From Cadophora sp. MPI-SDFR-AT-0126 (taxonomy: Eukaryota; Ascomycota; Leotiomycetes; Helotiales; Ploettnerulaceae): DNA of 64,000 nt. How positions within the stretch are numbered: position 1 is the stretch's first letter; each line of letters opens with the position of its first letter. The translations under genes were made by a program, and so were the position numbers. The stretch is from the NCBI GenBank assembly GCA_020747065.1, contig JAGMVK010000022.1:1-64000 (forward strand). Reading direction: 5' to 3'. The notes beneath the pieces were generated by a model. That model had not been told where the DNA came from and made no database searches. It was given only the letters and a program-made list of their open reading frames with translations. Below are positions 23,640 to 34,759 of the stretch, one piece after another.

Positions 23640-23790
23640 TGTATACGTAGATTTTCTATACTCTTAATTAACGATAACTTTATTATAGCACGTCGCGGCC
23701 TTAATTTAACTCTCTAAATACGGTCTCGTATTTACGAGTTACGCTCTCTTGATTAGTTTTATAATCGAATTTATATAAAACACCTGTGAA
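23640..23790. other. AT-rich, possibly RIP-mutated block
   Basis: About 150 bp dense in TAA/TTA, with few CpA, contrasting with the GC content of its neighbours. This composition fits a repeat fragment hit by repeat-induced point mutation, but the block is too short to be sure. Confidence 0.4.
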
Positions 23791-23915
23791 GGCCCGGATA
23801 CTTAAGATTCAGGGGAGACACTAAGCGAATAGGTCAAGCCCTGAAAGAAGTAGAATGCCTATATACGAGGATCTAAAGCTGCGGAGGGAAGGAGAGAGAG
23901 AGGGAGAGGGAGTAT

Positions 23916-24304
23916 TGTTACGGAACACAGGAATCATGGCCACACGGGTCAGGTGCGTCTTGGCCCTGAGGCTCGGCAGCCCTGCTGCACAGAGAAGCCA
24001 AGACCGGGAGGCCACAAGAGTCACGTGATGGAGTCCACACGTGATGGAGTCCCTGGAGGATGGAGGACTCCAGACTTGGCGGACTCCATGCCAAGAAGGA
24101 CTCCTTGGTGGGCACAGGATTCTATATAAGTCGACAGTATTTCCTACAGTAGATAGAAGCCTCGTGCTTAACTCAAATAAAGTATCTTCATACCATACTT
24201 AGTAACTTGCAACGGTTATCAGTCTTGATCAGTGACAGCGTCCCTACCTACCAACCCACCAACCTTCGCACTCTCGAGCAACACCAGCTCGACCGTACGT
24301 TACA
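23916..24304 (+). mobile_element. Solo LTR with target-site duplication
   Basis: A 389-bp unit starts TGTTACGGAACAC and ends CGTACGTTACA, i.e. TG...CA ends. It is flanked on both sides by AGTAT (23911-23915 and 24305-24309), a five-base target duplication. Inside are a TATA-like TATATAAG (24123 region) and an AATAAA signal about 50 bp downstream, as expected of an LTR promoter and polyadenylation site. No gag, pol or second LTR is next to it, so the element was removed by LTR-LTR recombination. Orientation was set from the TATA and AATAAA order. Confidence 0.85.
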
Positions 24305-24935
24305 AGTATGTACTTCGTAGTAAGGGTAATAGTTGTGACTGCAGGGGGTGCTGCTCTAACCTAAGTAGGGAATAATGCTCGGAATTCGGAAACCCTATTG
24401 GACAATTTCCCCTGTTCTCGAAGAACTCTAGAAGTCTTGGCTACAACTATTCCCCTAACTACCAAAGTATACAGGAAATCTGGTCATGTGACGCCACCCG
24501 TGACTCATCTCGTCAAGTGATAAGCTGGCTAGGCACCGGTCCAGCGCCGTAACACGTTGATCTTGGTGGGGTGGCCGGATGACTGGTAGAACACGTATGG
24601 TGTCAGTGTATTGGAACCCGAAGCTTCAATCGATTAATTAGGTTTGTCGTTCACCGACCAATTAATTAACACAACCTCGCGCCAAACTAGTAATTTCTAT
24701 GAGAACGCGAGTTCATAGGGCCGCTGGAAGGTGAAGATCGATCAAAATCGCGCTCGATTTTAGTGCGTCGGATCGCCTGGTGGTCAGGCACGTTATCTAA
24801 CGTGTAACCGTGCCCAACAGCTTCGCGATGACCTACCTACCCGCCAAACGTCCCTTGGCGCCCGCGCCTTGACGTCCTCGCACTTCGTCATCTTCCTCTT
24901 CGCAGACTTACTTCGCTCACCACCAACAGACCAGT

Positions 24936-27134
24936 ATGGACTCTGCCGGCGACTCAATATTCGCAAAGCATCGGCTGGAGAATGAGCCATCCGAATTGGA
25001 CGATTGGGAAGGATTACGGTATCCGGTCAAGCCCACATCCCCAACCAGAGAATTCCCACCATTCTCAGGATCGACCCGGAGAACCAGAGAGTACTGTAAA
25101 TATTGCGCTCCATATTACACTGAGAAGGATCCCTGGCGAGCCAGCGCAGAGCCAACCGGCCCAAAAACGCCTAGACACGTATCAATTACCATCGGAACCA
25201 TCCTACGTAAGGGCCGATATTGCGTAGTTTGTCGTCTCATTTGCAAGCTTCTCTCCAACCACATCGATCGCAATGAAGAGGTCCAGTTATACTATGACTA
25301 TTATCGCTGTTCTGTCCGGCAGCAGCAGAAGCCCAGAGGCTACGTCATTCCAGAACATGCTCTACGACACCAGGACATTCCGTCATGGATGAAACTCTCC
25401 AATTACGATCCTCTTAATCCGGAAATGATTCGTAACTGGATCAAAACATGCGAGGATCAGCATGGTAGTAGTAGTAGTAGATTCCGGTCCTTGAGCCGGT
25501 CACGAAATCCCGTCGACATCACTTTGATAGATGTTAATAAGTACTGCCTCGTTCGCGCTTCATCAAGCATCAATTTTTGCGCATTGAGCTACGTCTGGGG
25601 TAAGATAGAAGATTCTCTTCGAACCACCACCAAAAATCGCGCCCTTCTCGAATCCCCAGGCTCTCTTCAACAACCGCAAAACTGGAGTCAGACCCCCCGC
25701 GTTGTCAAAGATTCAATAGGCCTAGTGTCTGCGATTGGGGAGCGCTTTCTCTGGGTGGATGCTCTCTGTATTGAGCAGGACAACGAGGCTCTGAAGCAAA
25801 GTCAAATCATGCAAATGGACATTATCTATAGTCACGCACTACTCACCATAGTCGCCCTTTCTGGAAAGAACGCGAACGAGCCCCTTCCTAGAGTGACAAC
25901 ACGAGATTCCAAAGAATTGAAGGGGCCGTACACAACCAGTACCTGTTTCATGGGCAACGTTGTGGTTGGGCCCAGCTTTCACCAGACCCTTCATGATTCC
26001 GTCTATGACAAACGAGGCTGGACGTTCCAGGAGAGGCTTTTATCTCAAAGATGTCTTTTCATCAGCGAATACCAGAGTTTCTTTCGGTGTCACACACAAC
26101 TTCAAACGGAATGCCCCTGCCTCCCCGATCCGAATTTTCATGACCTGGATATCTTACCGCGTTCGAGTCAATCTGAAGGATACGGGACCTGGTTTGCCGA
26201 TTTTTTGCAGATAAGAGAACCTAGTGCTATCAAAAGGAATTCCACTGCATTTAGTCATTACACAAGGCTGTTGAAGGCGTATCGAAAGAAGCATCTCTCT
26301 GATGCTTCAGACACTCTCAACGCGTTTTCAGGCGTTCTTGCGGCTCTAGCGCAGCAAAACCAATGGCAGTTCGTTTCAGGCATCCCGGAAGAGCAATTCG
26401 ACCTTGGCCTTCTCTGGTCGCCAGACCCAAATCAGACCGTCGAGCGAAATGAGGCATTTGCGAGCTGGTCTTGGGCGGGCTGGGGTTGCACTATCACATG
26501 GCAGCACATACCGGAATTCTGGTGGCAAGCCCCGATGATACAAGAAGGCAGAACAGAAATCGAAGATCTGCAGACATTTTATCAGACACCAAGACGACCC
26601 ATAGCCCGGCATTTCCATCTCGGTGCTCAGCAACAGCTCTTCGATACCAAAGGAGTTCTTTCACATCCTTCTCTTGCTTCGAGAGCCGGATCAGGAATCG
26701 ACGTGCTGAGTTTTCGTGCTGAAGCAGTGTCTTTTGAAGGCTTCCGTGCCATCAAGCACCAGATCAAAGGAATCAAGTCTCCAGTCATCAGCATTCTTGA
26801 TCCCCAAGGAAGAAATTGTGGGATTCACTATGGAGAGCCTTTCTTCACAGATTCCGCAGACCTGCGTAAGATGGAACTTATCCTACTGTCCAGGTTTCGG
26901 CAATCGAAGACCACTTGGGAAGGCTCTCGTGTCTTCAGCATGGCTCACGGCATTCAAACAATATATCAGCTGGTTTTCCACGATGAGGCTTACCCGTTCT
27001 CCGAATGGTCCTTGCTCAATATTATGTTGATACAGTGGAAGGGCGACCAGGCCGAGCGCCTAAACATTGGGCTGATGCATGAGCGCGCGTTTAACAACGC
27101 CGGGCCTGTTAAGAAGAATATTCTACTCGCATGA
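24936..27134 (+). CDS. HET-domain protein
   Basis: Heterokaryon-incompatibility domain protein of 732 residues in one exon. HET motifs are all present: CALSYVWG, RFLWVDALCIEQDN, and YDKRGWTFQERLLSQRCLF. The N-terminal region carries CKYCAPYY and a CVVC pair typical of this HET class. A C-terminal SWSWAGWG follows the domain. HET proteins trigger cell death after fusion of unlike strains, in the cytosol; the partner gene is not identifiable. Short (AGT)n repeats encode a serine run near residue 178. It lies 2.4 kb upstream of the HET-NACHT-WD40 gene on the same strand. Confidence 0.85.
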   Translation: MDSAGDSIFAKHRLENEPSELDDWEGLRYPVKPTSPTREFPPFSGSTRRTREYCKYCAPYYTEKDPWRASAEPTGPKTPRHVSITIGTILRKGRYCVVCRLICKLLSNHIDRNEEVQLYYDYYRCSVRQQQKPRGYVIPEHALRHQDIPSWMKLSNYDPLNPEMIRNWIKTCEDQHGSSSSRFRSLSRSRNPVDITLIDVNKYCLVRASSSINFCALSYVWGKIEDSLRTTTKNRALLESPGSLQQPQNWSQTPRVVKDSIGLVSAIGERFLWVDALCIEQDNEALKQSQIMQMDIIYSHALLTIVALSGKNANEPLPRVTTRDSKELKGPYTTSTCFMGNVVVGPSFHQTLHDSVYDKRGWTFQERLLSQRCLFISEYQSFFRCHTQLQTECPCLPDPNFHDLDILPRSSQSEGYGTWFADFLQIREPSAIKRNSTAFSHYTRLLKAYRKKHLSDASDTLNAFSGVLAALAQQNQWQFVSGIPEEQFDLGLLWSPDPNQTVERNEAFASWSWAGWGCTITWQHIPEFWWQAPMIQEGRTEIEDLQTFYQTPRRPIARHFHLGAQQQLFDTKGVLSHPSLASRAGSGIDVLSFRAEAVSFEGFRAIKHQIKGIKSPVISILDPQGRNCGIHYGEPFFTDSADLRKMELILLSRFRQSKTTWEGSRVFSMAHGIQTIYQLVFHDEAYPFSEWSLLNIMLIQWKGDQAERLNIGLMHERAFNNAGPVKKNILLA

Positions 27135-27170
27135 AATATCAGTGGCAGGGGTTTGTGGCAACAAGGACCA

Positions 27171-27295
27171 GAGTCGAAGGCGTTTGTATGGCTAGTCGGT
27201 TTCTAGAGGTCGATTTCTACTGGTAGACTTCTACTGGTCTTACTGGCACCGAGTCGAAGGCGTTTGTATGACTAGTAGATTTCTACCAGTCATGG
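27171..27295. repeat. Two 80-bp-spaced direct repeats
   Basis: GAGTCGAAGGCGTTTGTATG and the following CTAGT recur at 27171 and 27251, with related TTTCTACTGGT/TTTCTACCAGT pieces between and after. Confidence 0.7.
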
Positions 27296-27390
27296 TTATA
27301 TTTAGAAAGGATGCGGCGGCTATTATTCTAAGTGTCCTCTAGACGAGTTGTAGCCTTCGTGAACGTGGAAGATGTCGTGTATCCAACTTT

Positions 27391-27452
27391 CATAGAGCCA
27401 ATCAAAATGCTTAGAAACAAACCCATCTTTTCTTCTTTGAAACATGATTGGC
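27391..27452. repeat. 11-bp inverted repeat with 40-bp loop
   Basis: AGAGCCAATCA near 27393 pairs with TGATTGGCTCT near 27446. It includes CCAAT boxes in both orientations. Could be a hairpin terminator or a CCAAT-complex site pair; nothing decides. Confidence 0.45.
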
Positions 27453-27849
27453 TCTACATGCGCCCGGCAGCATGCTATTTTCGACGAATAATTATCGCTT
27501 ACTCGGAAATCATTTGTATTGGCCAATCATTTCCGGTTACTGGTATGTCAAATGCGCGCCTGCAACGCCAGTTGGCGAAAGACCTCACACGAGAATTGGA
27601 AAGGGGAATTCCCTTCTATTTGCTCCCCTGTTTTTCGTTTCTCGAAAGCACAAAGCGGACCGCTCCCATTGCCTTTCGAAAATGCAAACCCGTGTCGAGA
27701 ACACACTTCCTACCGAAACCTGACTATCAGTAATTGGGAAATGTTTGTTTCAAACGTGGTTTTGTTCCGGTATTTAATACATGAGCTTATAATATTTAAA
27801 GTACTACATGCATCACTCTCTTAGTCTTTAAATAATAATCTCCCTCATC

Positions 27850-28083
27850 ATGACTGTCAAATCACCTAAAAGACGAAGCGAAAGGTTGAGCAGGCGGAAG
27901 TCTACTTTGATCAACAAGGCCGACGAGCTGGCAGAGCTCTGCGATGTTGACGTAGCCCTCATTATTCGTAACCGTCAGACTGGCCATTACTTCACGTATA
28001 ATTCAATCGACCTCGAGTCTTGGCCGCCGTCCAAGCAGCAAATCGCAAGCCACGGCTCTTCCTTTTCTAGGTCTGGAGCGTAA
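27850..28083 (+). CDS. Mini-MADS-box-like protein, copy 3
   Basis: A single-exon 77-residue protein: basic KSPKRRSERLSRRK, STLINKADELAELCDV, DVALIIRNRQTGHYFTY, then SWPPSKQQIA. The match to the MADS core is better than in the other copies, and it keeps the CDVDVALI strand. It differs in subtype from copies 1, 2 and 4, lacking their second exon; the place where their intron starts (after the PSxxEI segment) here runs into a short serine-rich end. DNA binding is inferred only. Confidence 0.55.
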   Translation: MTVKSPKRRSERLSRRKSTLINKADELAELCDVDVALIIRNRQTGHYFTYNSIDLESWPPSKQQIASHGSSFSRSGA

Positions 28084-29527
28084 CTAACGGGGAGTTAGCG
28101 ACTGACATACCCGGTACCGGTGAACCTACTTCCGCACAATATTCAAGCAAGGCGTCGAAATCTCAAGCAACGTTCTAGATCGGAGCGGGCAGAGCGAAAG
28201 AGTAGGGTGGAGGAGGGGCTAGCAGACAGAGTTTAAGGGGGTTGACGGAGTCAATGTTCATCATGGGAATAAGATAGATGAAGGACGAAACAATTGTGAT
28301 GATTAAATAGCCCCTCCGAAAATACACAGAGCGATTGCTCCAAATGATAAAACACAAATGGAAGACGCCATGACGTGAGATGACTTCTAAGAACGCCAAA
28401 AGAAAAGAGATAAACAGTGACATCGAATTATAAAGCCTATACCCACCTGAACATCCTTAGAAACCCCTCTCCACCGTCTTCTCACCCTTCCCGATACGAG
28501 TGTCAATCCATCACCAGTGATGTCGGCTCTCGAGAAAGGCGTAACCCGTTGAGGCTCGTCCTCGGGACGTGTATAGCAACCAAACGCAGTCAGACGCCGG
28601 TATTGAGAATCCTTCCTCGTGCTACCATGTTTCGGGCGGAGATCACCCAACTTACGTGGGGCCTATCATCCCCGGTGCTCTCATAACCTTCCACAATCCC
28701 CTGGCCACAGATTACTTGGCTCGCCAAAACTATTCTTCACACTGCATGATTGCCGAATATGAGAGCATATAAAGATGAGAAGAGAGAATTATGGAGACCC
28801 AAGGCCGGAAATCTGGGCTTTCTTGATAGCTAAGAAAGCGGATAACTTAGGCAGCCTTGGGGAGCTAGATGCTTGAGACATAAGACGAGTAAGGAGTGGT
28901 GGAGAAGGAGACGTCATTTTCATACCAGAGGACAAATCAGGAATAGTAAGATCACGAGAGCAAAGTATAAGATATACTCACGTTCTGTAAAATTTTGGGT
29001 AGCTTCATTCGGACTAGCGCGAAAATTTTGGCGCAAAAAGGTTTGTCGGAAGCTTTTTTTAGCCCCTTCTCCTCTTAGCAAAAGCTAAGAGTACGAAGGC
29101 ATGACTGACGGAATTGAAAACAAACTGCTGCCTAAGATTCAAGGCTAGAGGCTCGAACTCCAAAGATCGAAGGTAAATTCAGGATCCTAGGTTTCTGTTT
29201 CTATCATCTACTCTCTAATTCCTTCTCCACTCTCCAATTCCTTCAGCTTACTTTTCAGCGACAAGAACAAATCATGCTCAATCGAAAGTGGCTTCGAATA
29301 TCCTATGCCTATGGCGTCCAGAATTCCAGCCTGAGCGACTGGCTGGTCTTGCGCGCTTTCAGTGATGTACGACAATGTCATTGCCGCGAGGCTGCCGCTC
29401 GGCTGAGTGCGCCAGCCTCAACGCGACGTTTTCTCCAACCTTCACCTCACTTCACATCTATGCCCTTTCGACGGCTCAACCGCTACCGAGAACCTTTCCT
29501 CCTGCGATCCTCGAACCTAGTCGAATA
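28084..29527. other. Intergenic, no gene seen
   Basis: 1.4 kb upstream of the HET-NACHT-WD40 gene. Only unsupported short frames. The 5' leader of the next gene probably starts around 29200-29270, where CT-rich sequence precedes it. Confidence 0.45.
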
Positions 29528-32500
29528 ATGCGTCTGCTCCACTATAACGGCGATGGCGATTTCAGCTTGGCCGAGTTCTTTAAGAGCGCCATACCTGAGT
29601 ATGCTATACTTTCGCACACATGGGAAGAGGAGGAGGTCACCTTTGACAATCTGCAGAATGGAACCGGCATGAACAAGGCTGGTTACGAGAAGATACGGTT
29701 CTGCGCAGAACAGGCTAAGCGTGATGGCTTGCAATACTTTTGGGTGGACACCTGCTGTATCGATAAATCAAACGGCGCTGAGCTTGCAGAAGCTATTAAC
29801 TCTATGTTTCGCTGGTACCGCATGTCGACTAAATGCTATGTCTATCTGCCAGATGTGTCCAGAACTGCCGTCAACACTGATGGGCTGGTCTGGTGGGAAT
29901 CGGCATTTCGGAAATCCAGATGGTTCACTCGAGGCTGGACCCTTCAAGAGCTTATTGCTCCGACATCAGTTGAATTCTTCTGCCGGGAATACAAGCGGAT
30001 CGGTAGTAAGAGTTCTCTGGAGCAGCAAATTCACGAGATCACACGCATTCCTAAGTCAGCACTGCAAGGAGCCTATTTGTCGCAGTTTAACGATAAAGAG
30101 CGATTTTCATGGATTCAACCCCGCGAGACAAAAGTCGAAGAAGACAAAGCTTATTCGTTACTCGGCATTTTTGACGTCCGAATGCCCCTCCGTTATGGCG
30201 AAGGAATGGCGAATGCATTTAAACGGCTCGAAGAGGAAATCGACAAGTTTAATAAGTGCCTCCAAGACCTACGTCTCAGCGATCCCCGCGATGACAAGAC
30301 ACGTATTGAGGACACCAAGGGTGGCTTACTAGAGGGCTCTTATCACTGGGTCCTAGAGACCTCCGACTTTCAACGGTGGCGTGACGATCGGCAAAGCCGA
30401 CTGCTATGGATTAAAGGTGATCCCGGCAAGGGCAAAACAATGCTACTCTGCGGCATTATCAACGAGCTGGAGAAATCAATGTCGAAGACAGGTATACTGT
30501 CCTATTTCTTTTGCCAGGCTATGGACTCGCGAATCAACCACGCCACTGCTGTCCTGCGAGGTCTGCTATACTTGCTTATCAGTCAACAGCCATCGCTCAT
30601 CTCGCATATTCAGAAAAAGCACGATAACGCTGGTAAATCCCTCTTCGAGGATGTGAATGCCTGGATTGCGTTGTCTGAGATCTTCACAAGCATCTTGCAA
30701 GATCCGAGCTTAAGAAGCACTTTCTTGATCATCGATGCGCTTGACGAATGCGTAGTAGACCGGTCGAAGTTGTTGGACTTTATCGTCCAGAAGGCGTCTA
30801 TATCTCCTCGCGTTAAGTGGGCGATCTCTAGCCGTAACTGGCCGGACATTGAAGAACAACTGGGGCGGGCTGCACACAAGATGAGACTATGTCTCGAGCT
30901 GAACCCGAAGTCCGTCTCCGCGGCCGTTGGTACTTATGTCAAATACAAGACAGGTCAGCTGGCGGACGAAAAGGACTACGACGATAGGACCCGCGAAGCC
31001 GTCCTGCAGCACCTAGTATCAAATGCGGATGATACTTTCCTTTGGGTCGCTTTGGTGTATGATAATTTGAAGAATGTGCCACGATGGAAGATTTTGGCGA
31101 AGTTGAAGGAATTCCCTCCTGGCCTTGACTTGCTTTACCGGCGGATGTTAAACCAAATCTGCGAATCAGACGATGCAGATCTCTGTAAGCAGATTCTGGC
31201 TGTTGTATCAACGGTATATCGACCAATTACTCTCATGGAAACCACCTCTATCATCGAGACGCTCGGCAATATTGCCAATGACCATAAGTCTTTGGCAGTT
31301 ATAATAGGACTTTGTGGTTCTTTTCTATCACTTCGCGAAGACACTGTCTCTTTCGTCCACCAGTCAGCAAAGGATTTCTTGATGAAAAAGGCGTCAAAGG
31401 AGATCTTGCCCCTAGGCATGGATGATGTACATCATACTATCTTCTTACGGTCATTGCTAGCTATGTCAAACACACTTCGACGTGATATCTACGGCTTACG
31501 CGCTCCCGGAATTTCCATCGATCAAGTCAAGCAGCCCGATCCAGATCCCCTCGCCGCTATTCGGTACTCTTGTCTTTACTGGGTTGATCATCTACTTGAT
31601 TGTCAAACTAAAGGAGATATGATTCCCGTCCTTAAGGGCAGTGGCTCGGTCTACAATTTTCTTCGCCAGTACTTCTTATATTGGCTAGAGGCGCTAAGCC
31701 TTATGAGAAGTCTGTCAAGCGGTATAATTATGACTGGGAATCTCGAACTTTTGCTTCAAGTAAGCTTCTTAGCGCCATTTGACTGTATTACCCTACTAAT
31801 TGAACAAGGCTGGTGGAAGCCCCGACTTACTTGCGTTTATCTATGATGCAAAGCGGTTCGCCCGATATTACTATTCATTGGTTGAAAAGAGACCGCTGCA
31901 ATTGTACTGTTCAGCCTTAGTCTTTGCTCCTGACAAGAGCATTGTTCGAAAACAGTTCGAGAAGTGCATCCCTCCTTGGATCCGAAGTTGGCCTAGAATC
32001 GAAGAACGTTGGAACGCGGCACTACAGACGCTCGAGGGCCATACTGACTGGGTCTTGTCCGTGGCCTTCTCACCCGACGGCAAGCAGGTCGTGTCTGGGT
32101 CTAAGGACAAGACGGTGCGGCTCTGGAACGCCGCCACAGGAGCCTTGCAGCAGACGCTCGACGGCCATACTGACTACGTCTGGTCTATAGCCTTCTCACC
32201 CGACAGCAAGCAGGTCGTGTCTGGGTCTGACGACAAAACGGTCCGGCTCTGGGACGCCGCTACGGGAGCCTTACAGCAGACGCTCAAGGGCCGTACTAAA
32301 GGGGTCACGTCCGTGGCCTTCTCACCCGACGGCAAGCAGGTTGTGTCTGGCTCTTACGACAATACGGTCCGGCTCTGGGACGCCGCTACAGGAGCCTTGC
32401 AGCAGACGCTCGACGGCCATACTGAGTCGGTCTCGTCCGTGACGCTCAAGGGTCATAGGAACTGGGTCAAGTCCGTGGCCTTCTCACCCGACGGTAAGCA

Positions 32501-34235
32501 GGTCGTGTCTGGCTCTTCCGACGAGATGGTGCGGCTCTGGGATGCCGCTACAGGAGCCTTGCAGCAAACGCTCAAGGGTCATAGGAACTGGGTCACGTCC
32601 GTGGCCTTCTCACCCGACGGCAAGCAGGTCGTGTCTGGCTCTAACGACAAGACGGTCCGGCTCTGGGACGCCGCCACAGGAGCCTTGCAGCAGACGCTCG
32701 AGGGCCATACTGAAGGGGTCAAGTCCGTGGCCTTCTCACCCGACGGCAAGCAGGTCGTGTCTGGCTCTTACGACAAAACGGTCCGGCTCTGGCATGCCGC
32801 TACAGGAGCCTTACAGCAGACGCTCGACGGCCATACTGAGTCGGTCTCGTCCGTGGCCTTCTCACCCGACGGCAAGCAGGTTGTGTCTGGCTCTTACGAC
32901 AATACGGTCCGGCTCTGGGATGCCGCCACAGGAGCCTTGCAGCAGACGCTCGACGGCCATACTGAAGTCTCACTTGACAGCAAGCAGGTCGTGTCTGGCT
33001 CTCCCGACAAGACGGTGCGGCTCTGGGTGCGGCTCTGGGATGCCGCCAAAGGAGCCTTGCAGCAGACGCTCGACGGCCATACTAAGTCGGTCTCGTCCGT
33101 TGCCTTCTCACCCGACGGCCATACTAAGTCGGTCTCGTCCGTGGCCTTCTCACCCGACGGCAAGCAGGTTGTGTCTGGCTCTGACGACAAGACGGTGCGG
33201 CTCTGGAACGCCGCCACAGGAGCCTTGCAGCAGACGCTCGACGGCCATACTGACTACGTCTGGTCTATAGCTTTCTCACCCGACAGCAAGCAGGTCGTGT
33301 CTGGGTCTGACGACAAGACGGTCCGGCTCTGGGATGCCGCCACAGGAGCCTTGCAGCAGACGCTCGACGGCCATACTGAAAGGGTCAAGTCCGTGGCCTT
33401 CTCACCCGACGGCAAGCAGGTCGTGTCTGGCTCTTCCGACAAAACGGTCCGGCTCTGGGATGCCGCCACAGGAGCCTTGCAGCAGACGCTCGAGGGCCAT
33501 ACTGAAGGGGTCAAGTCCGTGGCCTTCTCACCCGACGGCAAGCAGGTCGTGTCTGGCTCTTACGACAAAACGGTCCGGCTCTGGCATGCCGCTACAGGAG
33601 CCTTACAGCAGACGCTCGACGGCCATACTGAGTCGGTCTCGTCCGTGGCCTTCTCACCCGACGGCAAGCAGGTCGTGTCTGGCTCTTACGATAATACGGT
33701 CCGGCTCTGGGATGCCGTTATAGGAGCCTTGCAGCAGACGCTCGACGGCCATACTGACTACGTCTGGTCTATAGCTTTCTCACCCGACAGCAAGCAGGTC
33801 GTGTCTGGGTCTGACGACAAGACGGTCCGGCTCTGGGATGCCGCCACAGGAGCCTTGCAGCAGACGCTCGACGGCCATACTGAAAGGGTCAAGTCCGTGG
33901 CCTTCTCACCCGACGGCAAGCAGGTCGTGTCTGTCTCTGACGACAATACGGTCCGGCTCTGGGATGCCGTTATAGGAGCCTTGCAGCAGACGCTCGACGG
34001 CCATACTAGCTGGGTCATGTCTATAGCCTTCTCACCCGACGGCAAGCTAGAAACTCTACGAGCATCAGATGGTTGGGTACTAGAAGGGATATCAAAAATT
34101 CTCTGGCTAACTCATAATTTTCAATCACCCACTTGTCAGGCTACTTGGAACGGAAGTTTTGTCTTTGGGTATTCATCTGGGAGAGTTTTAGTCTTTCGTT
34201 TCGCACTTGGAGCAAAGTTAATAATACAGAATTAA
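29528..34235 (+). CDS. HET-NACHT-WD40 NOD-like receptor (HNWD)
   Basis: Cytosolic STAND/NOD-like receptor of the het-e/het-d/hnwd type; in Podospora such proteins sense a partner through WD repeats and trigger incompatibility death. One intron (31760-31808, 49 nt, GTAAGC donor) joins LLLQ to AGGSPDLL, giving about 1,552 residues. Domains: HET at 15-230 (EYAILSHTWEEEEVTF, FWVDTCCIDKSN, RWFTRGWTLQELIAP), NACHT with Walker A GDPGKGKTM near 300 and Walker B TFLIIDALDEC near 400, a helical linker, then ~16 WD repeats of 42 residues from about residue 816. The end ILWLTHNFQS…FGYSSGRV matches the usual tail of this family. ATG 29528 was chosen because MRLLHYN is the standard HET start. No break is visible, so it is probably functional. 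Confidence 0.9.
32022..34045 (+). repeat. WD40-coding tandem array, 126-bp units
   Basis: About 16 units of 126 bp, nearly identical, GC-richer than flanks. Invariant SVAFSPDGKQVVSGS and TVRLWDAATGALQQTL surround variable sites (the two residues after HT, the one before S-V/I, and the residue after SGS). Three irregular units: a 45-bp extra piece near 32440, a shortened unit near 32965 with a duplicated VRLW, and a duplicated FSPDGHTKSVSSVA near 33100. Blocks DYVW-ERVK and EGVK-ESVS recur in order, showing multi-unit duplication. Confidence 0.9.
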
Positions 34236-34626
34236 CGTCCGTCCCTGCGTGGGGGAAACCCTACGTGCCGGAAAAAACGATAGGTACTTTGACTTCAAGC
34301 ATCTTAGAATCTGTGCACACCTTAATATCTCATATTTTCTTTTCAGTTATATTCCGTTGTTACTCCCGGACACTCTAAACCCCTCCCACTAAAAAATCAT
34401 GTTCGCCTCATCGCCCTCACGCCTGATTTGCAAAGAGTCTCCTTTTATAGCGTAACAGACTTCCTCCCCACAGCTGCACCACCGAGCTTGCACTATCCCT
34501 AAAACTCACTATACGGGAGATCGTCAACAGCCTTATGGCGGCTGTGGCGCGCAGATTTAAGCAAGATCGCCACGTGGGTCGGTACCTCGGATCGAAGCGA
34601 ATGACGATGCTGGTGGAGAACAGGTT
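34228..34626 (-). repeat. Repeat S, copy A (inverted)
   Basis: Reverse complement of 36019-36460. Anchors include CTTCGATCCGAGGTACCGA, CTATAAAAGGAGACTCTTT and TCCGGCACGTAG. It begins at the stop of the HNWD gene. Confidence 0.8.
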
Positions 34627-34759
34627 GTAGCAAGGTATCCAGCTGGTGCAGCCTCCCTTTCTCTCGACACTCTCGCACATCTAGGAAATCCTTCGCCATA
34701 GTCAGCAACACATCATTACGCTTCACGTCGCCATCGACAGTCGGATATATACCCGACAT
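34499..34759 (-). CDS. Small ORF within repeat S
   Basis: 86 residues from ATG 34759, opening MSGIYPTVDGDVKRNDVLL and including HSLRSEVPTHVAILLKS. A related reading (HQDRNSLRSEVPIRVAILHE) exists in copy B at 36010-36154. The shared frame hints at a once-coding 3' part of a gene or element. No family recognised; may be non-functional. Confidence 0.3.
   Translation of the reverse strand: MSGIYPTVDGDVKRNDVLLTMAKDFLDVRECREKGRLHQLDTLLQPVLHQHRHSLRSEVPTHVAILLKSARHSRHKAVDDLPYSEF

Larger units (their letters stand above)
23554..24935. other. Intergenic with AT block and solo LTR
   Basis: Holds an AT-rich block at 23640-23790 and a solo LTR at 23916-24304; the remaining ~600 bp before the HET gene shows nothing recognisable. 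Confidence 0.6.

Noticed and set aside
32542..33723. Long alternative frames (242 and 129 codons) in the WD40 array
   Set aside because: Shadows produced by the near-identical 126-bp units; the WD40 frame is continuous.
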